DNA from: Paenibacillus daejeonensis DSM 15491
Lineage (GTDB): Bacteria; Bacillota; Bacilli; Paenibacillales; Paenibacillaceae
Assembly (NCBI RefSeq): GCF_000378385.1
Contig: NZ_KB899665.1
Span: forward strand, 354,752-418,751
Length of the DNA: 64,000 bases
Direction: 5' to 3'
The translations under genes were made by a program, and so were the position numbers. Below, piece by piece: positions 53,465-61,500 of this stretch. Within the stretch, counting starts at the first letter, position 1; every line of letters begins with the position of its first letter. The notes beneath the pieces were generated by a model. It saw only the letters and a program-made list of their open reading frames with translations, had not been told where the DNA came from and made no database searches.

Positions 53465-53746
53465 GTGGTCAATATGCAGAATACGAAGCGAATTATGATC
53501 AGCTTACCGAATCATCTGTTGCAGGAAGTGGACGGGATTGTGGCGCGCGAGAATTCGAACCGCAGTGAGTTTATCCGGCAGGCGATGAGGTTATATCTTA
53601 TCGAGCGCAAAAAACGCCAAATTCGAGAATCCATGCAGCGTGGCTATCTGGAGATGGCCAAAATTAACTTAAATATGGCCTCGGAGGCTTTTTTGGTGGA
53701 GGAAGAGGCCGAAAGCATGCTCGGTCGTCTTGTAAGCGGGGTGTAG
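53465..53746 (+). CDS. ndoAI: EndoAI-type antitoxin (ribbon-helix-helix)
   Basis: A 93-residue antitoxin. The ribbon-helix-helix DNA-binding domain is at the start (KRIMISLPNHLLQEVDGIV, RSEFIRQAMRLYL), and the toxin-binding tail shows RGYLEMAKINLNMASEAFL and ends in LGRLVSGV. It neutralises EndoA and represses its own operon. The GTG at 53465 gives VNMQNTKR, matching the usual family length; a TTG at 53462 is also possible. It lies 3 bp before the toxin gene. Confidence 0.93.
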   Translation: MVNMQNTKRIMISLPNHLLQEVDGIVARENSNRSEFIRQAMRLYLIERKKRQIRESMQRGYLEMAKINLNMASEAFLVEEEAESMLGRLVSGV

Positions 53747-53749
53747 AGT

Positions 53750-54100
53750 TTGATCGTAAAGCGCGGTGATGTGTTCTTTGCAGATTTGTCACCTGTAGTA
53801 GGCTCGGAGCAGGGCGGTGTGCGCCCTGTACTTGTCATTCAGAACGATATCGGCAACCGCTTCAGCCCGACGGTTATCGTGGCGGCCATCACGGCGCAGA
53901 TCCAGAAGGCGAAGCTGCCGACCCATGTCGAAATTGATGCGGCAACGCATGAGTTTGACCGCGACTCGGTCATCCTGCTGGAGCAGATCCGCACAATCGA
54001 CAAGCAACGGCTCACCGACAAGATTACGCATCTTGATGATGAGACGATGCGCAAGGTGGACGAAGCGCTGCAAATCAGCGTAGGTCTGATTGATTTTTAA
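53750..54100 (+). CDS. ndoA: EndoA/MazF-type mRNA interferase toxin
   Basis: Endoribonuclease of 116 residues that cuts mRNA at specific short sites (UACAU in Bacillus subtilis). Motifs: [39 protein letters not shown], and the C-terminal [18 protein letters not shown]. It starts with TTG at 53750 and is coupled to the antitoxin gene. Toxin expression is usually countered by ndoAI. Confidence 0.96.
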   Translation: MIVKRGDVFFADLSPVVGSEQGGVRPVLVIQNDIGNRFSPTVIVAAITAQIQKAKLPTHVEIDAATHEFDRDSVILLEQIRTIDKQRLTDKITHLDDETMRKVDEALQISVGLIDF

Positions 54101-54167
54101 TGGTGGGCCGGCTTGCAACTTCCTTGGAACGGTGCAGCCGGCCTCACCCATTGAACGTATCGCCCGT

Positions 54168-54190
54168 GCCCTCTTCGGAGGGCTTTTTGC
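54168..54190 (+). terminator. terminator after ndoA
   Basis: Stem GCCCTC / GAGGGC with a TTCG loop and TTTTT. A larger inverted repeat around GGCCGGCT / AGCCGGCC at about 54105-54152 precedes it. Confidence 0.88.
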
Positions 54191-54197
54191 TGTGAAC

Positions 54198-54803
54198 TTA
54201 GCTTGCTTTGGGAGCAGCAGTGCCGGCTTTTTGCAGTTCGGAGAGCTTATACGTCATATATTCATTCTGCTGGCGGCATACCTTGAGCATGTCATTGAGC
54301 GCCAATTGGATGCGTATCTGGTCCTGGGACTGTACAGCAGCGTCGAATGCCCGGTGCGTTTCCATCACTTTTGCCCGCTTGTTCTGCCATTGAGCGGAAG
54401 ACTTGTCCTTGTGGGATTCCTTCCACTTCTGACGGGCCTCTGGAGGGAGGGCTGCCATCGTCTGGTGCAGGTCAGAGCGAAGACGGGCGGATTCCTTCAA
54501 AACGTCGTCCCATTCCTGCTTGGTGTCTGGTGCATATTTGGCAACAAGCAGCTTCAGATACGTCTCATAATGGGCAGCTTCGTGCAGCCCACGGCCATGA
54601 TGGAATTTGCGTTGACGGTGTTTGTGGTGTTCCTTTTCCTCAGATGTACGAGGATGATCCTCGACTGGTGAGGCGATGGAGACATTGTGGATAAGACTGC
54701 CGGGGGCGGCGGCTTGCGACGGGTCAGCATAGACATTGCCCGCCACTGAGGTGCCTACTAACACCAAGGCACAGCCCAAAACAAGTAACCGGATGGTTTT
54801 CAT
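54198..54803 (-). CDS. secreted helical protein of unknown function
   Basis: A 201-residue protein with a signal peptide (LLVLGCALVLVGTSVAGNVYA, cleavage near VYA/DPS). The mature part is rich in charged helices with a histidine-rich stretch (EEKEHHKHRQRKFHHGRG). The helical part YETYLKLLVAKYAPDTKQEW leads on to AKVMETHRAFDAAVQ. I recognise no family; the pattern vaguely resembles Spy/CpxP-like helical proteins. It is convergent with ndoA. Confidence 0.75.
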   Translation of the reverse strand: MKTIRLLVLGCALVLVGTSVAGNVYADPSQAAAPGSLIHNVSIASPVEDHPRTSEEKEHHKHRQRKFHHGRGLHEAAHYETYLKLLVAKYAPDTKQEWDDVLKESARLRSDLHQTMAALPPEARQKWKESHKDKSSAQWQNKRAKVMETHRAFDAAVQSQDQIRIQLALNDMLKVCRQQNEYMTYKLSELQKAGTAAPKAS

Positions 54804-54952
54804 GCGCGGATTCCTCCAATAGGGTATAGTCGGTGTTTCACCACACTTAGGATGCGCAATTGAGGTGGAAATATTTGCAGTGTTGCCTATACACTTGAAA
54901 TAGCAATAGTAATTGAGAAATGAATACTATGTAAATATTCTCTAAATAGATA

Positions 54953-54981
54953 TAGACATTTACAGTGAACTTTGCTACTAT
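54953..54981 (+). promoter_or_regulatory. promoter of the tad operon
   Basis: TAGACA at 54953-54958, 17-bp spacer, TACTAT at 54976-54981. The transcript would begin near 54988, about 110 nt before the first coding gene. Confidence 0.6.
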
Positions 54982-54986
54982 AGCTG

Positions 54987-55080
54987 TATTGAAGGAATAC
55001 ATAACTATACGAATAAGCAACGGCTTTGCGAAGAACGCAAGCATGGGTTGATAACCCTTGCTGCGTTCTTTTTTTGTTGC
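54987..55080 (+). promoter_or_regulatory. candidate attenuator or riboswitch leader of the tad operon
   Basis: After a hairpin GTATT-gaagg-AATAC (54987-55001), the leader holds a strong terminator. Its arms are AAGAACGCAAGCATGGGTT and AACCCTTGCTGCGTTCTT, followed by TTTTTT. An alternative hairpin GCTTTGCG / CGCAAGC uses part of the terminator's left arm, so the two exclude each other. I could not match it to a known riboswitch class. Confidence 0.6.
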
Positions 55081-55098
55081 TTGCGTGAGGGAGGCGTC

Positions 55099-55827
55099 AT
55101 GAACCGAAGAAGAAATCTCATCATCAGCCTGCTGGCGGCGTTGTTATCGGGGGTGCTGGTGTACTGCATTTACGTGCTGCAGTTGAAACAGATCGAACTG
55201 CAGGAGACGGTTGAGATCATCGTGCCCAGCCGGTTTGTTGCAACAGGAGAGCAAATGACTGCGGATATGCTGACGACCAAGTGGATCGCCAAAGCGTCCT
55301 ATGAGCCGGAGATGATTATACGAGCTGCAGATGTCGTCCACTTGGAAACCTCCGTGCCGCTGGGTGAGGGAGAACCAATACTGGCCTGGAAAATCAGCCC
55401 GTACCGGCTGATGCCCAAGCGGGATGAATCAACGTTCCAGATTCCAAGAGAGTATGTCCTTAGTGTATCTAATGGGATTCGTGCGGGGGACCAAGTTGTT
55501 CTCTATGTGTCCGGTGAGGAATCGGTTTCGTCCCGTTTGTTCGATCAGTTGGTCACGGTTGCCTCGGTGAAAACCTCCGGCAATCTGGAGGTAGACGACC
55601 CCAAGAACCCCAACCTCCTTTCATTGGCTGATGGGGATCTGCAGAAAATGTATGCCTCACGCCGCGATGCCAATGCCATGATCGATTACGTCAATCTCAA
55701 CCTGACAGAAGAGCAGTGGCTGCAGATTGATCAACTGTGCAAGCAAGGCGGACACAAACTGGTCATTGCCTACAGCCCGATGTCGATGGACGCTGTCAAA
55801 CCACAGCTGATCGGAGGCGGGTCATGA
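55099..55827 (+). CDS. cpaB: CpaB/RcpC-like SAF domain protein
   Basis: First gene of a Tad/Flp-type pilus operon. It has an N-terminal membrane anchor (NLIISLLAALLSGVLVYCIY), then an SAF-type fold (VEIIVPSRFVATGEQMTADM, EPILAWKISPYRLMP). The C-terminal half has GIRAGDQVVLYVSGEES and VASVKTSGNLEVD. CpaB/RcpC proteins help assembly of Flp pili at the cell surface. The ATG at 55099 (GAGGGAGGCG upstream) is favoured over one at 55048, which lies inside the terminator. It overlaps the next gene by 4 bp. Confidence 0.87.
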   Translation: MNRRRNLIISLLAALLSGVLVYCIYVLQLKQIELQETVEIIVPSRFVATGEQMTADMLTTKWIAKASYEPEMIIRAADVVHLETSVPLGEGEPILAWKISPYRLMPKRDESTFQIPREYVLSVSNGIRAGDQVVLYVSGEESVSSRLFDQLVTVASVKTSGNLEVDDPKNPNLLSLADGDLQKMYASRRDANAMIDYVNLNLTEEQWLQIDQLCKQGGHKLVIAYSPMSMDAVKPQLIGGGS

Positions 55828-56669
55828 GCAATCAGAAGCATGCGTTGACAGTTTTTATCGGCACAACACCCAACATTGGTACGACGGCGGCGGCCTTTGC
55901 GACAGCCTCACAGGTGGCGAGGCTAAGTGGCAAGCCAGTCGGTCTGCTCTGTCTCAATCTCAAAAGTGCCAAGCTGCACCGGTATCTGGGCGTCGACCGG
56001 CCCACCGTCACCCTCGACTCGCTGCGGCCCGAGCTGCGGGCAGGGACGCTGACCGTAGATAAGCTGCGCAGCGCAGCCTATTCCCCGCCAAGCTGCCCGG
56101 GATTGTCGATTCTGTTCGGCAATCTGATGCGGGATCAGGCAGAGTACTTCACCCCGGAGGATATGGAGCATCTGCTGGCAACGGCTCGCGAGACCTTTCG
56201 CCTGACTGTCGCCGACGTGAGCGCCTACTGGGATAATGCCGCAACGATTACAGCGATGCGGGAGGCAGATAGCCGGTTGGTGACAATGAGCACAGCACTC
56301 TCCAGCTTTCAGGAGGATGGCCAGCGCTGGATTGGACAGGTTGCACCGTTGTTTGGCATTGCCAGTCACGATATGGAAGGCATTATTATACACCCACCTT
56401 GGAGAAATGGAGGATTTCCTGTGAAAGATATTCGCAAAGAAACCGGATTACGCGTTGTAGAAGAACTGAAGGTGTCTGACTCGCTGCTGTCACAACTGGA
56501 CAGTGGACGCCTCGACAACTGGGTTGCCTCGGAACAGCAAGGTAAACAAGCGATGAAGCGGACCGCCGAGCATCTCATGGCGCGCCATGTCATCTCGGGG
56601 AGGACGGGCCGTCACGTGCAGCCTTGGTATCGGCGGCTTATGAGCCATCGCAACGAGGTGGGCTCGTGA
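55824..56669 (+). CDS. tadZ: TadZ/CpaE-like ATPase homologue, degenerate P-loop
   Basis: A 281-residue MinD/ParA-like protein. The N-terminus FIGTTPNIGTTAAAFATA sits where the deviant Walker A should be (KGGxGKT), but the signature and catalytic lysines are missing. LLCLNLKSAKLHRYLG and LSILFGNLMRDQAEY follow, then VADVSAYWDNAATITAM. TadZ/CpaE proteins localise the pilus machine at the pole. Loss of the P-loop suggests ATP is not hydrolysed. ATGA and GTGA overlaps couple it to both neighbours. Confidence 0.82.
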   Translation: MSNQKHALTVFIGTTPNIGTTAAAFATASQVARLSGKPVGLLCLNLKSAKLHRYLGVDRPTVTLDSLRPELRAGTLTVDKLRSAAYSPPSCPGLSILFGNLMRDQAEYFTPEDMEHLLATARETFRLTVADVSAYWDNAATITAMREADSRLVTMSTALSSFQEDGQRWIGQVAPLFGIASHDMEGIIIHPPWRNGGFPVKDIRKETGLRVVEELKVSDSLLSQLDSGRLDNWVASEQQGKQAMKRTAEHLMARHVISGRTGRHVQPWYRRLMSHRNEVGS

Positions 56670-58051
56670 ACCAGGCACAGCAGGGTAGATTCTCTCCCTC
56701 GGCCTATGCCACTCGTCTGAGGATGGATCCCCCGGCAGTGCCTGGCGAGAGCGGGGCCACAGCGGCGGCTGATCAAGAATTTCAAGCGCTGGCGGAAGAT
56801 ATCCGTAATTACCTGGCCACGCCTCGTGGTTCGAGCGAAGAGGAACGACGCACGTACAGCGAACGCTTGAACCGGGCGGTGCTGGGATTCCCCGAGGAGC
56901 GTGCAGAGCTCCTTGCCGTCATCGATGACTGGCTGGTTCGCCAGCGTATTCACCAGCTCGCGGGTTATAGTCATCCGTATGAGTCGCTTGCAGAGGCTTT
57001 GTTTGCCGAGGTCATCGGACTTCACGTACTAGAGCTGGTGCTTCAGCACAAGCAGGGATTGGAGGAAATCCAAGTCGTAGGGACGCGCATCTATGAGGTC
57101 AGGGATGGCCGAGCTGTCCTCTCGCCTTACGGATTTGATTCGATTGCTGAGGTGGAGCGCATCCAGCAGAACCTAGTGCTGTACAACAATGATCGCATCA
57201 ATCCCCGGAAACGGTGGGCGGAGGTTATGCTGACGGACGGCTCGCGGGTAACCATGACCGGCTTCGGCTTCACCTCCGAACCTACCTTGACCTTGCGTTT
57301 CTATACGGTACGCCACTTTGACCTGCCGCTGCTCTGTGAACCGGACAAGGGGACGATGAACGATACCATTATGCATATGTTGTTAGCCCTCTTGGAGGCA
57401 CGGTTCAACCTCGTGGTCATCGGGCCTACCAACAGTGGCAAGACTCATTTGATCAAGGCGTTGATCGCTTCGCTGCCCGATGAAGAACGTATCATCACCA
57501 TCGAGACGCGGTTGGAGATGATGCTGCGGCGGGACTTTCCCCTCAAGAACATCGTGGAGTATGAGGCGGACGAGGAGGATGACATACATAAGGCAGCCCA
57601 AGCCTTCAAGCTGGCGCTCAGGCAATCGCCGCAACGGATCGTCCATGCCGAGATCCGGGATGAAGATGCCAATATCTACGTAAGGGCCTGCACGCGAGGC
57701 CACTCCGGTAGTATGACAACCGTGCATGCCAATGAGCTGGAGGATGTACCGGAAGCGATCACGGATATGTGCATGTTAGATGGACGAGCGATGGACCCGG
57801 AGCGGCTCAGCAAGCGAATTACGCGTTATGTCACCCAGATCGGTATCGAAATGCGGCAGGTCGGTGGCAAGCGTCGCGTCTGCCGTATCGGAGAATTAAT
57901 CTGGGAGGATAACCGAATCCAGGTCCGGGACTGGGTGCGCTATGACGAGGCGAGTCGGAGCTGGCACTATCCGGACCGGCCGTCGCAGCAGGCTGAGCTC
58001 CGGCTTCAGTCTGCACCCAGCTGGGCCCGGACGGGGGTGGCAGCCGGATGA
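56666..58051 (+). CDS. tadA: TadA/CpaF-type secretion ATPase
   Basis: Cytosolic hexameric ATPase of 461 residues that powers pilus assembly. Walker A is GPTNSGKTH, where the family has GGTGSGKTT. The Asp box is ETRLEMML, Walker B is RIVHAEIRDEDA, and the His box is GHSGSMTTVHAN. The N-terminal domain has YESLAEALFAEVIG. It starts with GTG overlapping the previous stop (GTGA), and its own stop overlaps the next ATG. Confidence 0.93.
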   Translation: MNQAQQGRFSPSAYATRLRMDPPAVPGESGATAAADQEFQALAEDIRNYLATPRGSSEEERRTYSERLNRAVLGFPEERAELLAVIDDWLVRQRIHQLAGYSHPYESLAEALFAEVIGLHVLELVLQHKQGLEEIQVVGTRIYEVRDGRAVLSPYGFDSIAEVERIQQNLVLYNNDRINPRKRWAEVMLTDGSRVTMTGFGFTSEPTLTLRFYTVRHFDLPLLCEPDKGTMNDTIMHMLLALLEARFNLVVIGPTNSGKTHLIKALIASLPDEERIITIETRLEMMLRRDFPLKNIVEYEADEEDDIHKAAQAFKLALRQSPQRIVHAEIRDEDANIYVRACTRGHSGSMTTVHANELEDVPEAITDMCMLDGRAMDPERLSKRITRYVTQIGIEMRQVGGKRRVCRIGELIWEDNRIQVRDWVRYDEASRSWHYPDRPSQQAELRLQSAPSWARTGVAAG

Positions 58052-58980
58052 CACTGTGGTTAGGGCTGGCGGCCGGGGTTCTGTTCCTGCTGCTGCTCGT
58101 CATGCTGCAGCGGTTGATGCTGGTCATGGCAGAGCAAGAGCAGCGCGCGGATCGGCTCGTGTACCGCCAGCGGGCGAGGTGGAGCGTACGCCTCATGGAG
58201 CTGCTGACGGCCAATCGCCGGCTAACCGGGCACTTATCCGATGCCTTGGAGGCGATGCGCTGGCCGCTTCAGGCAGGCAGCTTCCTGCTCCTCTGCTGCA
58301 TGCTGGCGTTGGCAGGAATCGCTGCAGGCGGATTGTTCTTTCAGAGCGCCAAGGGTGTATTGCTAACCGGTGTCTTGGCAGGAGCATTGCCCTACCTCTG
58401 CCTGAGAATGCTTCTGACGCACAGGCAACTGAAGACACGGATGGATTTTTTGCCGGCTGTCGAGCTGTTTTATCAATGTTATCTGATTACAGGCGGCAGG
58501 CAGGTCAAGGTAGCGCTGCAGCGGACGGTGGAGGAACGACGAATGATGGGCGGGATGCAGCAGGTATTCGAGCAGCTGCAGCGCAATCTCTCGATCCGGG
58601 GCGATGACGAAGCCTCGCTGCGGATCTTTGCAGGGGCACTCGGTCATGTGTGGGGCGATTATTTCGTTCAGATTCTCCGGGTGGCGCTTGCCGAGGGCCA
58701 TCCGGTGGCTGACAATCTCAAGGAGCTCATTACCGATATGCGCAAGGCCCGAAGAGCCAACCAGCAGGAGCGCAACAAGCTGCTGGAGATCCGGATTGCC
58801 AATTTTTCGCCGGTGGTTTTCTTGGCCTTGTTCGTCGGAATCAACTTTCGTTACAACCCCGAGAGTGCCTATTACTACTATGTGCTCGATCCGCGCGGCC
58901 GCGATCTTTTGCTGAATGCGGCGGTACTCATCTTTGTGTCGTTTGTCATGGGGTTGTGGCTATCCCGCAAAAAAATGTAA
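58048..58980 (+). CDS. tadB: TadB-like inner membrane protein
   Basis: A 310-residue platform protein of the type II secretion F superfamily. Hydrophobic helices are at the start (LWLGLAAGVLFLLLLVML), near residue 75 (FLLLCCMLALAGIAAGGLFF), and at the end (LLNAAVLIFVSFVMGLWL). The cytosolic helical domain between them has FYQCYLITGGRQVKVALQRT. It anchors the pilus machine together with TadC. It overlaps tadA. Confidence 0.86.
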   Translation: MTLWLGLAAGVLFLLLLVMLQRLMLVMAEQEQRADRLVYRQRARWSVRLMELLTANRRLTGHLSDALEAMRWPLQAGSFLLLCCMLALAGIAAGGLFFQSAKGVLLTGVLAGALPYLCLRMLLTHRQLKTRMDFLPAVELFYQCYLITGGRQVKVALQRTVEERRMMGGMQQVFEQLQRNLSIRGDDEASLRIFAGALGHVWGDYFVQILRVALAEGHPVADNLKELITDMRKARRANQQERNKLLEIRIANFSPVVFLALFVGINFRYNPESAYYYYVLDPRGRDLLLNAAVLIFVSFVMGLWLSRKKM

Positions 58981-58993
58981 AGGAGCTGACATC

Positions 58994-59887
58994 ATGCATG
59001 TCGAGATTAGCCGTCTCGTCTTCTGGGCAGCCCTGATTGGTCAATACATCACCGGATTTGTCTGCTTGATGGCTTTCTTCAAGGCAGTGGTCGAACGTCA
59101 GCCCCGTTGGCTATCTACGATGCGCAGCGGATGGCGGGAGCGGGAGATGCCGGAGAGCTGGCTGCGGTTGACGGGAATTTCGCGGGACAGTGTTGCCTTC
59201 CACACCTACGATGCTTTGTTAGGCGGTTTGAATTTCGGTCTGGATACGGCCTTCTATCTGGCGGCTCGGAAGCTCGGTCTGGTGCTGATGCCGCTGCTGG
59301 CCTGCGGGCTGGTCTGGAGTCCGGTGGGCACCCTGTTCTCTCCGACACTGCTGTACTTGCTCCTGGCCGGAGCTGCCACGCTGCAAGGCATGCTCATCTG
59401 GGACAAGCCTTGGCTGGAGTCCTTGCAGCGCATGCGGGCGCAACGAATCACCCGGGAGATCTATCTGATCAGTACCCAACTCCTTTATTTATCGGGTTCT
59501 TCCCTGCACATCCATACCAAGCTGATGCGTTGTCTGCCTTATGCCCGGGCGATCCGGGGGGATCTTGAACGGCTGCTGGCCGAGTGGTATCAGGATGCGG
59601 ATGGAGCGCTGCGCAGATTCAAGAAGCGGCTCGGGACGGATGAAGGCATGACCTTTGCGGAGACCATCAGCTCCTTGCGGCTGCATGAGAGCGAAGCCTA
59701 TTACCGTCTGTTGCGTGAGCATATCCAGGATTACAAGGAGAAGATCGAGCTGGTCCGGGAGAGCCGCAAAGAGTCCGCCTCCTACCTCTTGTTCTTACTG
59801 GCGGGGCTGCCAATTCTCTACATGTTTCAAATTTTCATTCATCCATGGGTGCAGGAAGGACAAAAGCTGTTCGAGAGCTTGAACTGA
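58994..59887 (+). CDS. tadC: TadC-like membrane protein
   Basis: A 297-residue platform protein, sister of the TadB-like protein. It has membrane helices at the start (FWAALIGQYITGFVCLMAFF), in the middle (LLACGLVWSPVGTLF and TLLYLLLAGAATLQGML), and at the end (ASYLLFLLAGLPILYMFQIF). The soluble part shows LLYLSGSSLHIHTKLMRCL and MTFAETISSLRLHESEAYYR. AAGGAGCTG precedes the ATG at 58994. Confidence 0.85.
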   Translation: MHVEISRLVFWAALIGQYITGFVCLMAFFKAVVERQPRWLSTMRSGWREREMPESWLRLTGISRDSVAFHTYDALLGGLNFGLDTAFYLAARKLGLVLMPLLACGLVWSPVGTLFSPTLLYLLLAGAATLQGMLIWDKPWLESLQRMRAQRITREIYLISTQLLYLSGSSLHIHTKLMRCLPYARAIRGDLERLLAEWYQDADGALRRFKKRLGTDEGMTFAETISSLRLHESEAYYRLLREHIQDYKEKIELVRESRKESASYLLFLLAGLPILYMFQIFIHPWVQEGQKLFESLN

Positions 59888-59909
59888 CTTGAAGGAGGTG
59901 AGATTATCT

Positions 59910-60059
59910 ATGCGCAATATTCTCATGACGGTGATGATGCTGGTTGTGGTGATTCTGCTCTTCAATGCTATTATCACGCAGGACAATACGGGCACACAGG
60001 CTCAAATTCAATCGCAAGGGAACACAGCCAACACAAGAATCAGCAACATGCTTCCTTAA
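59910..60059 (+). CDS. tiny membrane protein, candidate pilin
   Basis: A 49-residue protein behind a perfect AAGGAGGTGA site. It has one N-terminal hydrophobic helix (ILMTVMMLVVVILLFNAII) and a short polar tail rich in Q, N and T (DNTGTQAQIQSQGNTANT). Its size and layout fit a Flp-type pilin, but the usual G-[AE]-E processing motif before the helix is missing. It lies between tadC and the TadE-like genes. Confidence 0.78.
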   Translation: MRNILMTVMMLVVVILLFNAIITQDNTGTQAQIQSQGNTANTRISNMLP

Positions 60060-60117
60060 GGATACTGTTATCAAAAGGAGCCTGCGGTCACGGATCGATC
60101 TTCCAATCGCTGTTGTC

Positions 60118-60164
60118 CCCAGATTTCTTGATTTTTTAACCGCTCTAGCGGTTGAAATCTGGGG
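60118..60164. repeat. long nested hairpin inside the tad operon
   Basis: Perfect 11-bp arms CCCCAGATTTC / GAAATCTGGGG enclose AACCGCT-ct-AGCGGTT. It is flanked downstream by a direct repeat (GCGTATGCTT at 60167 and 60223). The hairpin may set the level of distal genes or protect an RNA end. Confidence 0.7.
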
Positions 60165-60349
60165 AAGCGTATGCTTTCGAAGCTAGCTTTTCTGCGAAAA
60201 GCTTTCAGGCGAACGCTTCGCAGCGTATGCTTCCGAAGTCGCTTTCTGCTAGACAAGCGTTAACCAGATTCGATTCCGTGCCTCTTCGGCCATCTAACAG
60301 TAAAGAAATAGTATTTTAGAAAGAGCACTAATCAAGAGGAGGATCATGC
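60165..60349. repeat. direct repeat in the tad intergenic gap
   Basis: GCGTATGCTTTCGAAG and GCGTATGCTTCCGAAG recur 56 bp apart (60167 and 60223), with GCGAAAAGC/GCTTTT-type palindromes between. The region interrupts an otherwise tightly packed operon and holds no gene until the start at 60350. Confidence 0.65.
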
Positions 60350-60493
60350 GTGCGGTCATTGTTGATATCGGTGTTGATGGTGGTCGTTGTCATTGTCATC
60401 TATGATTCGCTGGGCGGCGGCCAAGGGGCGGAGGGCGAGATCCGGCAATTTGGCGGCCGGCATGGTCAAGCAATACGGGAGGTTGATCCATGA
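60350..60493 (+). CDS. tiny membrane protein, candidate pilin-like
   Basis: A 47-residue protein starting with GTG behind AGGAGG. The N-terminal helix (LLISVLMVVVVIVIYDSL) is followed by a polar tail (GGGQGAEGEIRQFGGRHGQ). It mirrors the protein at 59910-60059. The stop overlaps the next ATG (ATGA), so it is surely translated with the TadE-like gene. Confidence 0.75.
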   Translation: MRSLLISVLMVVVVIVIYDSLGGGQGAEGEIRQFGGRHGQAIREVDP

Positions 60494-60915
60494 AAACGCT
60501 GCTGATGTTCGTGCTGCTGGCGTCAACGCTCTGCTGGTTCATGTTCGCTCCGATCTACAAGCATGTGTTCCTGGTCCGTCAGGCCGTTCTTCAAAAGGAA
60601 GTCGATTATATGCTTGAGGTCGGTGCAGCGGGAGGCTTTGGCTATATTGATGGCTCCATGATCGCCGCCTCGCGCGAGCGGCTGGCCGCCTATGGCATGA
60701 CGGCGGACGAGGCGCTCTATGAGGTGACTTCGACAAGCGGTCTGTCGGCTACGAACCCCGCCGCTCCTCTGATTCGGGGAACAGGGCTGATCCTGACGAT
60801 TCGATATCCGTATGAGCGTCTGTTCGAGATTGATCGGCTGATTGGCCTAACCCCGCCGGATCCTGCGACGCGGATGAGCGCTACGGGCATGAAGATGAGT
60901 GAATATGTTCCCTGA
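60490..60915 (+). CDS. TadE/minor pseudopilin-like protein
   Basis: A 141-residue protein with an N-terminal hydrophobic segment (LLMFVLLASTLCWFMFAPIY) and a polar extracytoplasmic part. The part begins QAVLQKEVDYMLEVGAAGGF and includes YEVTSTSGLS. Membrane layout and context fit a minor pseudopilin of the Tad machine, although the family is not certain. It is coupled to the preceding tiny gene. Confidence 0.7.
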   Translation: MKTLLMFVLLASTLCWFMFAPIYKHVFLVRQAVLQKEVDYMLEVGAAGGFGYIDGSMIAASRERLAAYGMTADEALYEVTSTSGLSATNPAAPLIRGTGLILTIRYPYERLFEIDRLIGLTPPDPATRMSATGMKMSEYVP

Positions 60916-60956
60916 CTGGCCAGTGGGCTGAAGCGTCCAAGGGAAGGGGGAAGTCG

Positions 60957-61442
60957 ATGTATAAGCTGCTGCTGTTTATCTTGTTCATGGTGGGATGGAC
61001 GCTCATGCAGGCGGTGCAGACCGATGGCGAGATGGCGATGCAGACACTGTTCCACGGCAAGCATGCCGTGAACCGGGCGGCCCATGCGGGTGCACAGCAA
61101 TTGGATATGGGGGCGCTGGCGGAGGGGCGGCTGTGGATAGACGAGCGGGCGGCTGCAGCAGTGGCGCAGGAGTACCTCCGTTATAATCTTAAGCTAGGTG
61201 ACGATGGTGAACCTTTACCAGGTTCGTATCTGCGAGAATCGCCCAGCATTGTGGCCTTCGAGGTGATCAACAGTGACCGCGAGTTTCCGTATACCTATCG
61301 GAATATGCAATATGACTATGAGGTGACGCTGCAGCGTCCAGGCGTAGTGATGATCGCTTATGTCCCTTACACACGGGCATTTCACGTGATCGACCCGATC
61401 GAATGGCATATCAAAGGGACGGCAGAGCTGGTCAGCGGTTGA
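60957..61442 (+). CDS. TadE-like pseudopilin protein
   Basis: A 161-residue protein with an N-terminal membrane helix (LLLFILFMVGWTLMQAVQ) followed by a soluble domain. ELVSG ends it, and HGKHAVNRAAHAGAQQLDM fits the amphipathic continuation of TadE-like proteins. The final part contains YDYEVTLQRPGVVMIAYVPY and WHIKGTAEL, as in pilin-like beta sheets. GGAAGGGGG precedes the ATG. It is the last gene of the pilus operon. Confidence 0.72.
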   Translation: MYKLLLFILFMVGWTLMQAVQTDGEMAMQTLFHGKHAVNRAAHAGAQQLDMGALAEGRLWIDERAAAAVAQEYLRYNLKLGDDGEPLPGSYLRESPSIVAFEVINSDREFPYTYRNMQYDYEVTLQRPGVVMIAYVPYTRAFHVIDPIEWHIKGTAELVSG

Positions 61443-61500
61443 CTTAGGGAAAGCATAACTGGTGTAATGGAGGCATATCCATGCTAGGAGGAGATGCTTA

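Noticed and set aside
54987-55080. c-di-GMP-I riboswitch upstream of the tad operon
   Set aside because: The leader has a partly similar ACGCAAGC segment but lacks the GGCAAACC core and the second stem of that class, and the segment is explained by the terminator arm.
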